Part shown: positions 1 through 8,033 of the stretch, one piece after another
How positions within the stretch are numbered: the first letter of the stretch is position 1
Layout of the letters: each line of letters opens with the position of its first letter
Assembly: GCF_019800885.1 (NCBI RefSeq)
Contig: NZ_JAHVKE010000001.1
Coordinates: forward strand, 1,426,001-1,490,000
Direction: 5' to 3'
Source of the DNA: Maritalea mobilis
Lineage (GTDB): Bacteria > Pseudomonadota > Alphaproteobacteria > Rhodobacterales > Rhodobacteraceae
DNA: 64,000 nucleotides
Translations under genes and position numbers: made by a program
The notes under the pieces: generated by a model
Databases searched by the model: none
Seen by the model: the letters and a program-made list of their open reading frames with translations, nothing else
What the model was told of the DNA's origin: nothing

Positions 1-2
1 AT

Positions 3-221
3 GGCGACGGAACCGTTCTGTGCGAGGGTGGGTTCTCGGACGGCGCCTCGGCCTCGGGCGTGCGCATGGTCGTCTATGGCGACACCGACACGATCGTGAT
101 CGAAGGCGCGATGGACGAGAACAGCGAGTTTGTCTTCGACAAGCCCGGCGACGCGTTTCGCGTCCTGTTCGATGCCGGCGAAGGCCACCAGATCGACATC
201 CCGAGCGACGAGATCTACTGA
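3..221 (+). CDS. C-terminal fragment of a protein, possibly a metal-uptake accessory protein
   Basis: The 5' end of the gene lies outside the window; 72 codons remain, ending at TGA 219-221. The visible tail is acidic and predicted to be beta-rich, and ends close to a motif DAGEGHQIDI. That ending resembles the C-terminal end of NikK/DUF4198-type periplasmic domains that accompany nickel or cobalt ECF transporters, which finish with a similar DAG-GH pattern. The resemblance is short and the upstream neighbours that would settle it are missing, so the function is left open. The reading frame itself is well supported by third-position GC bias and the absence of an alternative on either strand. 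Confidence 0.5.
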   Translation, partial: GDGTVLCEGGFSDGASASGVRMVVYGDTDTIVIEGAMDENSEFVFDKPGDAFRVLFDAGEGHQIDIPSDEIY

Positions 222-325
222 AGCGCGCCGCTTCAGCCAGATCAATCGCGCGCCCGCGCTCTGGCGGGCGTGACACGCCAAACCGCCGCCCGCAGGCGCG
301 TTTGATCTATCGCTTCTGGAGTGAT

Positions 326-412
326 TGGTGCGGTCGAGAAGACTCGAACTTCCACGGGAGTTACCCCACAGCGACCTCAACGCTGCGCGTCTACCAATTC
401 CGCCACGACCGC
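326..412 (-). tRNA. tRNA-Leu (anticodon GAG)
   Basis: Read on the minus strand, the 87-nt gene folds into a class II tRNA. The acceptor stem is GCGGTCG/CGACCGC with discriminator A and an encoded CCA. The anticodon arm is CAGCG-TTGAGGT-CGCTG, giving anticodon GAG for Leu (CUC/CUU). It has the D-loop GGTAGACGC and TpsiC arm GTTCGAGTC expected of tRNA-Leu, and a long variable arm. The CCA is at 326-328. Confidence 0.96.
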
Positions 413-514
413 ACGTGATCCCGGTAGGTGCGCGGTCTTTAACCGAGCGGTTTGACCTTGTGAAGAGGGGTCGGTGAAAAATCTGCACCCTGACGGGGCA
501 TCCCCGAAAAAGCA

Positions 515-540
515 GGGGCGGGCCACCATGGGCCCGCCCC
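515..540 (-). terminator. Hairpin terminator downstream of the peptidoglycan-binding protein gene
   Basis: A perfect 10-bp GC stem (515-524 with 531-540) and 6-nt loop sit 21 bases beyond the stop of the gene at 562-1875. On the minus strand the stem is followed by a T-run (complement of the A-run at 507-511), as expected for intrinsic termination of that gene. Confidence 0.7.
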
Positions 541-561
541 CGTTTCACCCGCGAAAGCGGC

Positions 562-1875
562 TTACTGGTTGACCTGGAAGGTCGGCATCGCGTTCGTGCT
601 GGGCACCGGAACCAGCACGGGCTGGGCCGCCGGAACCGGGGCCGCGGCCCCTTGCGCGCCCTGCATCCGCATCAGCGCGGCGCGCAGCAGCGGCGTGCGT
701 TCGGGCTGACCGGGCATGAAGGCCGCATCCGCCCCCTGCTCCAGTGCGCTGATCGAGGCATCGTACCACTGCACGGCCAGGTCACGGCGGGTGTTCGCGC
801 CGAAGCCTTCGCGCAGGTGGTGGCCCAGCAACTCGCCATAGGCAGGTTCACCCAAGGCCACCAGCGTCAGCGCCGAGCCGACCGCCATCCGCATGTTGTC
901 CTGCGCGTAGCCCACCGCCAGGCAGACCCGCGCGGTCGCGGCAAGGTCCGCCGGGGCAACGCCGGTCCCGGCCACAACCGTCTGCATCTCGCTGACCAGC
1001 GGGGCGCGGTCGATCAGCGACAGGCGGTCGATCTCGTCCGACAGCATGGCCGCGAAGGTGCCGCACTGTTCGGCGATCTGCGCCTGCGTCAGGCCCGCAA
1101 TCTGCCCCATCAACTCTTCGCCGCGGGCCATCGCGTAGGTGCGCGCGACGCAGAACTGCTCGGACATGGCCTGCCCCGGTTCGGACAGGGTGGCGAGCGT
1201 CACGTAACCGCCATTCGACGAGGTCTGCAGCATCACCGCGTTGCAGCTGTTGGCCAGCGACATCTGCGGCTGCGCGTTTGCAAAGAGGTTCGGCATCCCG
1301 GCCTCGGCCGCCGGTGCAGGCTGAACCGGCGTCGGCTGTGCGGGGTTCACGATCACGGTCGTGGCAGGCTGCGTCGGTTGCGGCTGCGGGAAGCCGCTTT
1401 GCACCGGCCCGCCCTGCAGGCTGTCGCGATAGGCGTAGAGCAGCGACTGGCCGCGCAGGCCGGTTTGCTGTGCACCGCCCTGGTTGGTCGCCCAGAAATA
1501 GGCGTCCATCAGGAAATCGAACTGGTAGGACGAGAACTCGCGCCCGTTCACCGGGTAGCCCATGGCCGATTGGAAACGCTCGATCGCGGACCGCGTGCCC
1601 GGCCCGATCTGACCGTCAACCGTCCCCGCCTGGAAACCGAAATAGTTTAAAGCGGTCTGGGTTTCGCGGCCCTGCTGGGTGGCTGGAATGCCGGGGCGCA
1701 CGACGCGCGTGCCGGTGGCAGGGCGCGGGCGCTGGCCCTGCGTCAGGGCATGACCAATGACGCCGCCGATGATGGCGCCGCCGATGAAGTCGGCGGCATC
1801 CGCCTCGGCCCGGTCGGCCGGTGCAATGGCCAGGGCGGCGATCAGGCTGGCGCTGGTCAGGAATTTCGCAAACAT
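562..1875 (-). CDS. Secreted peptidoglycan-binding domain protein
   Basis: 437 residues from the ATG at 1875, preceded by GGAGGG; the open frame extends further upstream but that part has no ribosome site and overlaps the divergent lipB promoter. Residues 1-26 look like a Sec signal peptide (FLTSASLIAALAIA). A glycine-rich stretch (30-42, IGGAIIGGVIGHAL) follows, then a peptidoglycan-binding type 1 domain at about 70-115 with the typical GxxDGxxGPxTRxAIxxFQ pattern. The remainder is Pro/Gln-rich and then an alpha-helical region of unknown function. It probably acts in the periplasm at the cell wall. It is transcribed divergently from lipB. Confidence 0.85.
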   Translation of the reverse strand: MFAKFLTSASLIAALAIAPADRAEADAADFIGGAIIGGVIGHALTQGQRPRPATGTRVVRPGIPATQQGRETQTALNYFGFQAGTVDGQIGPGTRSAIERFQSAMGYPVNGREFSSYQFDFLMDAYFWATNQGGAQQTGLRGQSLLYAYRDSLQGGPVQSGFPQPQPTQPATTVIVNPAQPTPVQPAPAAEAGMPNLFANAQPQMSLANSCNAVMLQTSSNGGYVTLATLSEPGQAMSEQFCVARTYAMARGEELMGQIAGLTQAQIAEQCGTFAAMLSDEIDRLSLIDRAPLVSEMQTVVAGTGVAPADLAATARVCLAVGYAQDNMRMAVGSALTLVALGEPAYGELLGHHLREGFGANTRRDLAVQWYDASISALEQGADAAFMPGQPERTPLLRAALMRMQGAQGAAAPVPAAQPVLVPVPSTNAMPTFQVNQ

Positions 1876-2041
1876 GTTTTTTGTCCCTCCGGGGTAATGC
1901 GAGCAAAGGATAACCTTGGAGAAACGTAACACAGGATTTTCCCCGGCTAAGGGGAAAATTTGGGCATTTCCGGAAAACCCTACCTTTCGAAACCGCGCTG
2001 CGGAGGGTGACAAACCCGTCCGCGCGGGGCATATCGCCGCC

Positions 2042-2704
2042 ATGGTCGAATGGATCACATCGGACGCCCCCGTCCCCTACCCCGAAGCCGTCGCCTGGAT
2101 GGAGGCCCGCGCCGACGCCATCGCGCGCGGCGAGGCGGGCGAGTGTATCTGGCTGCTGGAGCATCCACCGCTCTACACCGCCGGAACCTCGGCCAATCCC
2201 GCCGATCTGCGCATGCCCGACCGCTTCCCGGTCTACGAGACGCGGCGCGGCGGGCAATACACCTATCACGGGCCGGGACAGCGCGTGGCCTATGTCCTGC
2301 TGGACCTGAACAAGCGCGGCCGCGACATCCGCCGCTTCGTCACCAGCCTCGAAACCTGGGTCATCGCGGCGCTGGCCGAGTTCAACCTCCGCGGAGAGAT
2401 CCGGCCCGGTCGCGTCGGCGTCTGGATCGCCCGCCCCGAGAAGCCCCCCCTGCCCGACGGCACCCCGCGCGAGGACAAGATCGCCGCCATCGGCGTGCGC
2501 ATCCGCAAATGGGTCAGCTTCCATGGCATCTCGATCAACGTGGACCCCGATCTCGACCATTTCGACGGGATCGTGCCCTGCGGCATCTCGGGGCACGGGG
2601 TCACCAGCCTTGTCGACCTGGGCCTGCTGGTGACGATGGACGACCTCGACGTCGCCCTGAAACGCACCTTCGACGAGGTGTTCGCAAGCGACCAGGTCTT
2701 CTGA
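2042..2704 (+). CDS. lipB: Octanoyltransferase LipB
   Basis: Transfers octanoyl from octanoyl-ACP to the lipoyl domains of 2-oxoacid dehydrogenases and GcvH, the first step of lipoate synthesis in the cytoplasm. The 220-residue protein carries the LipB signatures: [12 protein letters not shown] at 69-80, the catalytic pair Lys146 ([11 protein letters not shown]) and Cys180 ([14 protein letters not shown]). The insert at 131-144 before the catalytic lysine is a feature of alphaproteobacterial LipB. The longer open frame begins at 1916, but the ATG at 2042 matches the family's N-terminus. lipA is not in the window. Confidence 0.96.
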   Translation: MVEWITSDAPVPYPEAVAWMEARADAIARGEAGECIWLLEHPPLYTAGTSANPADLRMPDRFPVYETRRGGQYTYHGPGQRVAYVLLDLNKRGRDIRRFVTSLETWVIAALAEFNLRGEIRPGRVGVWIARPEKPPLPDGTPREDKIAAIGVRIRKWVSFHGISINVDPDLDHFDGIVPCGISGHGVTSLVDLGLLVTMDDLDVALKRTFDEVFASDQVF

Positions 2705-2816
2705 CCGCGCCGAGGCAACCGGCCACGGAACCATCCGATCCATAACCACGTTGCCCTCCTGATCGCAGAGGCCCGGCGCTGCGCGCGCATCCACGGGCCG
2801 CACCACAGGAGGCCTG

Positions 2817-3449
2817 ATGCCCGATATCGCGCCCACATCGCAGGCCGACTATGCTCCGCAAAGCCTGACCGACCTGCTGAACGACGTCGCCGATCTGAAC
2901 GATCACGCGACGGAACCGCCGACCCTGCAAACGGTTCTGCACGCTTTCGGGCGGGCCGGGGTGCTGCCGGTGCTGATCACCGTTGCCCTGATCGTCGTCT
3001 CGCCGCTGTCGGGGATCCCGCTTCTGTCCAGTTTTGCGGGCCTCACCATCGCCGGGATCGCGCTGCAACTGGCCGCCGGGCGACACAGCCTGTGGTTGCC
3101 GAAATGGCTCTGCCAACGTTCGGTACCCCGCGACCGCCTCGATCGCGCCGTGGACAAGCTGCGGCCGCTCGCGCGGTTTCTTGATCGTCAAAGCCGTCCG
3201 CGCCTGCGCGTGCTGACGACCCCGCCCATGTCGCGGGTCCTCTTGCTGCTCTGCGGCCTGGGCGGCCTTGCCATGCCCTTCATGGAATTGTTGCCGTTTT
3301 CGTCCTCGCTCATGGCGATGGCCGTGGTCCTGACGGGGTTCGCCATCCTGACCCGCGATGGCCTCTGGGCCATCGTCGCGGGCGTGCCCATGATCCTTGC
3401 CCTCGGCGTGATCCTGACCGCCGGAACCGCCGCGACTGCTGCGCTTTGA
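2817..3449 (+). CDS. exoD: ExoD family exopolysaccharide synthesis protein
   Basis: 210-residue membrane protein of the ExoD family, named after a Sinorhizobium gene needed for normal exopolysaccharide production and alkaline tolerance; its molecular activity is unknown. The start is decided by a canonical AGGAGG four bases upstream. The N-terminal 50 residues are soluble and acidic; helices follow at about 41-60, 62-80 and, after the conserved segment RLDRAVDKLRPLARFLDR, at 140-160, 163-180 and 184-205. Transcribed alone between lipB and ctaD. Confidence 0.88.
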   Translation: MPDIAPTSQADYAPQSLTDLLNDVADLNDHATEPPTLQTVLHAFGRAGVLPVLITVALIVVSPLSGIPLLSSFAGLTIAGIALQLAAGRHSLWLPKWLCQRSVPRDRLDRAVDKLRPLARFLDRQSRPRLRVLTTPPMSRVLLLLCGLGGLAMPFMELLPFSSSLMAMAVVLTGFAILTRDGLWAIVAGVPMILALGVILTAGTAATAAL

Positions 3450-3600
3450 TCTGAGACAAGTTTTTCGCCCGAAACGTGTGGCCGATTGACGCGTATGCGT
3501 TGCGCCGTCAACGACCGCCCTGATAGAACGATGCCCAGAGGAAACGCGCGGGGAGGATTCTGTCGACACCACCCGTGCAGAATACTGACGGGAGACGACC

Positions 3601-5499
3601 ATGGCAGACGCCACCCTTTCAGGGCATGACCACGAGCGACCGGGCTTTTTCACCCGGTGGTTCATGTCCACCAATCACAAGGATATCGGGCTTCTATATC
3701 TTTTCACCGCGGGTCTTGTCGGCCTCGTATCGGTGATCTTCACCGTTTACATGCGGATGGAGCTGATGGAGCCCGGCGTGCAGTACATGTACGTCGCATT
3801 CGAAGGCGCTCCGGGGATGATCGAGAACATCTTCACCCGCGCCGGTGAGGCCCTGGCCACGGCCGGTGGCGGCACCAACGCCTTCGCCGATCAGTTGTCC
3901 AGCCTTCAAGGCTCGATCCTGGGCGCCGTGTCGGGCACCGGGGACGAGGCCCGCGTGGTCATCGACGGTGCGCTGCGCGCCGAAGTGATCGACGTTCTGG
4001 ACGCCGCCGCCGCATCGGCCAACCCGGCCGAAGCGTCGACCCTGCTGGGGCTGCGCGACCAGCTTGACGGCACGCCCGACGGGCATCTGTGGAACGTCCT
4101 GATCACCGGTCACGGCGTCCTGATGATGTTCTTCGTGGTCATCCCCGCACTCTTCGGCGGCTTCGGCAACTACTTCATGCCGCTGATGATCGGTGCGCCG
4201 GACATGGCGTTCCCGCGTCTGAATAACCTGTCTTACTGGCTCTATGTCGCGGGCACCGCGCTGGCCTTCTGCGCCGTGTTCATCGACGGCGGCGCCGGCC
4301 CGGGCTGGACGTTCTACCCGCCGCTGTCGTGGCAGGACGCGCCGACCAGCCGCGCCGTGGACTTCGCGATCTTCGCCGTGCACGTGTCGGGCGCCAGCTC
4401 GATCCTCGGCTCGATCAACATCATCACCACCTTCCTGAACATGCGGGCCCCGGGCATGACGCTGCACAAGGTGCCGCTGTTTGCATGGTCGATCTTCGTC
4501 ACGGCCTGGCTGCTTCTGCTGTCGCTGCCGGTTCTGGCGGGCGCCATCACCATGCTGCTGACCGACCGCAACTTCGGTACGACCTTCTTCGATGTGTCGG
4601 GCGGCGGTGACCCGGTTCTGTTCCAGCACATCTTCTGGTTCTTCGGGCACCCCGAGGTCTACATCGTGATCCTGCCGGCTTTCGGCATCATCAGCCACGT
4701 GGTCTCGACCTTCTCGAAGAAGCCGATCTTCGGCTACCTGCCGATGGTCTACGCGCTGGTGGCGATCGGTGGCCTGGGCTTCGTCGTCTGGGCGCACCAC
4801 ATGTACACCGTGGGCATGACCCTGACGCAGCAGGCCTACTTCATGGTCGCCACGATGGTGATCGCGGTGCCCACGGGCATCAAGATCTTCAGCTGGATCG
4901 CCACGATGTGGCAGGGCTCGATCGAGTTCAAGACGCCCATGCTGTTCGCCATCGGCTTCATCTTCCTCTTCACGGTCGGCGGTGTGACGGGCATCATCCT
5001 GTCGCAGGCTGGCGTGGACCGGGCCTATCACGACACCTACTACGTCGTGGCCCATTTCCACTACGTGATGAGCCTCGGGGCCGTGTTTGGCATCTTCGCG
5101 GGCATCTACTACTGGTTCGGCAAGATGTCGGGCCGGCAGTACCCGGAATGGGCCGGCAAGCTGCACTTCTGGCTGTTCTTCATCGGTGCCAACCTGACCT
5201 TCTTCCCGCAGCACTTCCTGGGTCGCCAGGGCATGCCGCGCCGTTACATCGACTACCCGGAGGCCTTCGCCACCTGGAACTACGTCTCGTCGATCGGCGC
5301 CTTCCTGTCCTTCGCGTCGTTCCTGTTCTTCCTCGGGATCGTGGCCTACGCGCTCTTCGCCGGCCGCCGTGTCGAGGAACCGGCCTACTGGGGCCAGCAT
5401 GCGGATACGCTGGAATGGACCCTGCCCAACCCGCCGCCGGAGCACACCTTCGAGGAGCTGCCGACGCGCGAGATGTGGGATCGCCAGCCGCACCACTGA
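3601..5499 (+). CDS. ctaD: aa3-type cytochrome c oxidase subunit I, with an extended TM1-TM2 loop
   Basis: Catalytic subunit of the terminal oxidase in the inner membrane; reduces O2 at the heme a3-CuB site and pumps protons. All key residues are visible: heme ligands His171 and His487, CuB ligands His350, His399 and His400, the cross-link Tyr354 (HPEVY), heme a3 ligand His485, D-channel Asp201 and Glu352, and K-channel Lys428. At 632 residues it is about 65 longer than the Rhodobacter sphaeroides protein. The extra sequence, about residues 66-156, lies in the periplasmic loop between helices 1 and 2, where most homologues have a short Cys-containing segment before NGHLWNV. Subunits II and III are not nearby, as is usual in this family. 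A DUF2244 gene follows after 6 bases. Confidence 0.97.
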   Translation: MADATLSGHDHERPGFFTRWFMSTNHKDIGLLYLFTAGLVGLVSVIFTVYMRMELMEPGVQYMYVAFEGAPGMIENIFTRAGEALATAGGGTNAFADQLSSLQGSILGAVSGTGDEARVVIDGALRAEVIDVLDAAAASANPAEASTLLGLRDQLDGTPDGHLWNVLITGHGVLMMFFVVIPALFGGFGNYFMPLMIGAPDMAFPRLNNLSYWLYVAGTALAFCAVFIDGGAGPGWTFYPPLSWQDAPTSRAVDFAIFAVHVSGASSILGSINIITTFLNMRAPGMTLHKVPLFAWSIFVTAWLLLLSLPVLAGAITMLLTDRNFGTTFFDVSGGGDPVLFQHIFWFFGHPEVYIVILPAFGIISHVVSTFSKKPIFGYLPMVYALVAIGGLGFVVWAHHMYTVGMTLTQQAYFMVATMVIAVPTGIKIFSWIATMWQGSIEFKTPMLFAIGFIFLFTVGGVTGIILSQAGVDRAYHDTYYVVAHFHYVMSLGAVFGIFAGIYYWFGKMSGRQYPEWAGKLHFWLFFIGANLTFFPQHFLGRQGMPRRYIDYPEAFATWNYVSSIGAFLSFASFLFFLGIVAYALFAGRRVEEPAYWGQHADTLEWTLPNPPPEHTFEELPTREMWDRQPHH

Positions 5500-5505
5500 G
5501 GGGCC

Positions 5506-6054
5506 ATGCCGATCCAAACGCATTACAGACAGGAGGCCCCGGCATCGTCCGGGGCCTTCTCGTCCGGGCAGGGGGGCGAGGGCCGCGGCGCGCCGCGTCT
5601 CCAGCTTCTGCTGACCCCGCACAAGTCGCTGACACCCGAAGGGTTCGTCTGGTTCATCGGCGTCACGGCGGCCCTGATCGCCGTGCCGCTCTTCCCCGTG
5701 CTCGGCACGTCGGTCTTCTGGGCGCTTTTGCCATTCATGGCGGCGGCCATCGCCGGGATCTGGTTCTCGCTGAAACGGTCCTGGCGCGACATGGAGCTGT
5801 TCGAGGAGATCACGATCTGGGACGATCTGATCCGGATCGAGCGGCACGAGCCGCGCCGCGCCACCCCGCTCGACTGGGAGGCCAACCCCTACTGGGTCCG
5901 CGTCTCACTGCATGGGAAAGGGGGGCCGGTGCCCAACTACCTGACGCTGTCGGGCGGCGGGCGCGAAGTGGAACTCGGGTCGTTCCTGACACCGGGCGAA
6001 CGCAGTCAGCTCAAATCGACGCTGGAGCGCGAGTTGCGGCCCCTCCCGACCTGA
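5506..6054 (+). CDS. DUF2244 domain membrane protein
   Basis: 182 residues, 6 bases downstream of ctaD and preceded by GAGGGG, so it is probably co-transcribed. Two transmembrane helices at about 47-63 and 68-86 are followed by a soluble domain with the DUF2244 pattern WRDMELFEEITIWDDLIRIERH. Members of this family commonly sit next to ctaD in alphaproteobacteria. The function is not established; the position suggests a role linked to oxidase assembly or the membrane, which is inference only. Confidence 0.85.
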   Translation: MPIQTHYRQEAPASSGAFSSGQGGEGRGAPRLQLLLTPHKSLTPEGFVWFIGVTAALIAVPLFPVLGTSVFWALLPFMAAAIAGIWFSLKRSWRDMELFEEITIWDDLIRIERHEPRRATPLDWEANPYWVRVSLHGKGGPVPNYLTLSGGGREVELGSFLTPGERSQLKSTLERELRPLPT

Positions 6055-6073
6055 CCCTTCTGCGGGAATGCCC

Positions 6074-6104
6074 CACCCCGGCGCCCATCGCGGACGCCGG
6101 GGTG
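6074..6104. terminator. Hairpin between convergent genes
   Basis: Inverted repeat CACCCCGGCG / CGCCGGGGTG (10 bp, 11-nt loop) lies in the 55-base gap between two convergent genes, DUF2244 and the YqeY-like gene. There is no clear T-run, so it may work as a weak bidirectional terminator or as a 3'-end stabiliser. Confidence 0.5.
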
Positions 6105-6109
6105 AGATC

Positions 6110-6601
6110 TTAGCTCAGGCGCTCTTTCACCATCGGGCCGACCGCGCCGAAATCGATCTGGCCGGTATACTTGCCCTTCAGCACGCCCATGACCTTGCCC
6201 ATGTCGCGCAGGCTTGTCGCCTCGGTCTCGGCGATCGCCTCGTCAATGGCCGCCGCGACCTCGTCCTCGTCTAGCTGGCGCGGCAGGTAGGTCTCGATCA
6301 CCGCGATTTCCTCGCGCTCCTTTTCGGCCAGTTCCAGCCGCCCGCCTTCCTCGTAGGCGCGGGCGCTTTCCTGGCGCTGCTTGACCATCTTGCCGAGAAT
6401 CCCCAGCAAGTCGTCCTCGCCCACGCCATCGGCATTGCCCTTGGCGCGCGCCGCGATGTCCTGGTCCTTGATCGCGGCATTGATCAGGCGCAGCGTCGAC
6501 AGCCGCGTCTGGTCCTTCTCGCGCATGGCATCTTTCAGGCCGGTGGTGATCCGCTCGCGCAGCGTGCCCCCGTTCCCGCCAGTGTTCACTGTCTGGCTCA
6601 T
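6110..6601 (-). CDS. GatB/YqeY domain protein
   Basis: 163 residues. The protein matches the YqeY family across its length: a helical N-terminal part with LRERITTGLKDAMREKD and LSTLRLINAAIKD, then KQRQESARAYEEGGR, and a C-terminal half with YLPRQLDEDEV and MGKVMGVLKGKY, ending in MVKERLS. The C-terminal part is related to the tail domain of the GatB subunit of the tRNA amidotransferase, a helical tRNA-binding fold; the cellular role of stand-alone YqeY is not established. The ATG at 6601 is chosen because the first residues match the family start. It is divergent from carA. Confidence 0.9.
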   Translation of the reverse strand: MSQTVNTGGNGGTLRERITTGLKDAMREKDQTRLSTLRLINAAIKDQDIAARAKGNADGVGEDDLLGILGKMVKQRQESARAYEEGGRLELAEKEREEIAVIETYLPRQLDEDEVAAAIDEAIAETEATSLRDMGKVMGVLKGKYTGQIDFGAVGPMVKERLS

Positions 6602-6776
6602 CGTGTTCGGCCCCCTTTCAGGACTATCCAAGGCGCCTAGATAGGGAAAAGGGCACGCGCTCACAACTCCCCCCGCCGCAGCGCGGCATCGGGCACCGCC
6701 GTGGCTTGACCGCACCGGCCGCGATCCTTAAACCCGCATCGATTTGCCTGCCGCCAGCTGCCACCGGAGAGATCCC

Positions 6777-7931
6777 ATGCCCCAGACGCCCACCGCCTGC
6801 CTCGCCCTCGCTGACGGGACGATCTTTTACGGCCGCGGATTCGGGGCCACCGGCACCCGCGTGGCAGAACTGTGCTTCAACACCGCCATGACCGGCTACC
6901 AGGAGATCATGACCGATCCCTCCTATGCCGGGCAGATCGTGACCTTCACCTTCCCCCATATCGGCAATACCGGCGTCACGCCCGAAGATGACGAAACCGC
7001 CGATCCCGTGGCCGAGGGCATGGTCGTGAAATGGGACCCGACCGATCCGTCGAACTGGCGCGCGACGGGCCATCTCGTCGACTGGCTGGAAAAGACCGGG
7101 CGCGTCGGCATCGGCGGGCTGGACACCCGGCGCCTGACCCGCGCCATCCGGCAGCAGGGTGCACCCCACGTGGCGCTGGCCCATGACCCCGAGGGCAAGT
7201 TCGACCTCGAAGCGCTGGTCGCCGCCGCGCGCGGCTTTGCCGGCCTTGAAGGGCTGGACCTCGCCAAGGACGTCACCTGCGCCCAATCCTACCGCTGGGA
7301 CGAGATGCGGTGGGCCTGGCCCGAGGGCTACACCAGGCGCGAAGGCCCAGCGCCCAAGGTCGTGGCCATCGACTACGGCGCCAAGCGCAACATCCTGCGG
7401 TGCCTTGCCAGCGCCGGCTGCGACGTGACGGTGATGCCCGCCACCACCACCGCCGAAGAGGTTCTGGCACAGTCGCCCGACGGCGTCTTCCTGTCGAACG
7501 GCCCGGGCGATCCGGCGGCGACGGGGGAATACGCGGTTCCCGCGATCAAGGGCGTGCTGGACGCCGGCCTGCCCGTCTTCGGGATCTGCCTCGGCCACCA
7601 GATGCTCGCCCTCGCGCTCGGCGCCAAGACGGTCAAGATGAACCACGGCCATCACGGCGCGAACCATCCCGTCAAGGACGTGGAAAGCGGCAAGGTCGAG
7701 ATCACCTCGATGAACCACGGCTTCACCGTCGACAGCCAGACCCTGCCCGAGGGCGTGATCGAGACCCATGTCTCGCTTTTCGACGGGTCGAATTGCGGGA
7801 TTCGCATGGCCGACCGCCCGGTCTTTTCCGTGCAGCATCACCCCGAGGCCAGCCCCGGCCCGCAGGACAGCTTCTACCTGTTTGAACGCTTCGCCGCCGC
7901 CGTCCGAGAGCACGCCAGCGTCAAGGCCTGA
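6777..7931 (+). CDS. carA: Carbamoyl-phosphate synthase small subunit
   Basis: Glutaminase subunit that supplies ammonia to CarB for carbamoyl phosphate, feeding arginine and pyrimidine synthesis. 384 residues; the N-terminal CPSase domain (1-150) includes FNTAMTGYQEIMTDPSY, and the C-terminal class I amidotransferase domain has the triad Cys271 (GICLGHQ), His355 and Glu357 (QHHPEASPGP). The start at 6777 is preceded by CGGAGAG. carB is not adjacent, as is common in this group. The small gap to the next gene contains a CtrA-type site. Confidence 0.97.
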   Translation: MPQTPTACLALADGTIFYGRGFGATGTRVAELCFNTAMTGYQEIMTDPSYAGQIVTFTFPHIGNTGVTPEDDETADPVAEGMVVKWDPTDPSNWRATGHLVDWLEKTGRVGIGGLDTRRLTRAIRQQGAPHVALAHDPEGKFDLEALVAAARGFAGLEGLDLAKDVTCAQSYRWDEMRWAWPEGYTRREGPAPKVVAIDYGAKRNILRCLASAGCDVTVMPATTTAEEVLAQSPDGVFLSNGPGDPAATGEYAVPAIKGVLDAGLPVFGICLGHQMLALALGAKTVKMNHGHHGANHPVKDVESGKVEITSMNHGFTVDSQTLPEGVIETHVSLFDGSNCGIRMADRPVFSVQHHPEASPGPQDSFYLFERFAAAVREHASVKA

Positions 7932-7956
7932 GACGGGCGCGAAAACTGCAACGGCG

Positions 7957-7972
7957 TTAACGGCACGTTAAC
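7957..7972 (+). promoter_or_regulatory. Candidate CtrA-binding site (TTAA-N7-TTAAC)
   Basis: TTAACGGCACGTTAAC is an exact match to the full CtrA consensus TTAA-N7-TTAAC. It lies 61 bases before the ATG of the glycosyltransferase gene, a plausible promoter position. In alphaproteobacteria CtrA controls cell-cycle, motility and envelope genes. This is the only full site I noticed in an intergenic region of the window. Confidence 0.65.
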
Positions 7973-8033
7973 CTCTGTGAGTTATCCTGTGGATTGTTGC
8001 TGAACATCCACGGGACAACTGGCGCACGGGTTG

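Noticed and set aside
3486-3511. TTGACG...CGTCAA inverted repeat upstream of ctaD as a regulator site
   Set aside because: Arms are only 6 bp, separated by 14 bases, and no canonical -10 box is placed correctly; too weak to call.
3694-5847. A 717-codon open frame on the minus strand across ctaD
   Set aside because: It is the antisense shadow of the certain ctaD gene, a common artefact in high-GC DNA; the composition is Arg/Asp/His-rich and it has no family or ribosome site.
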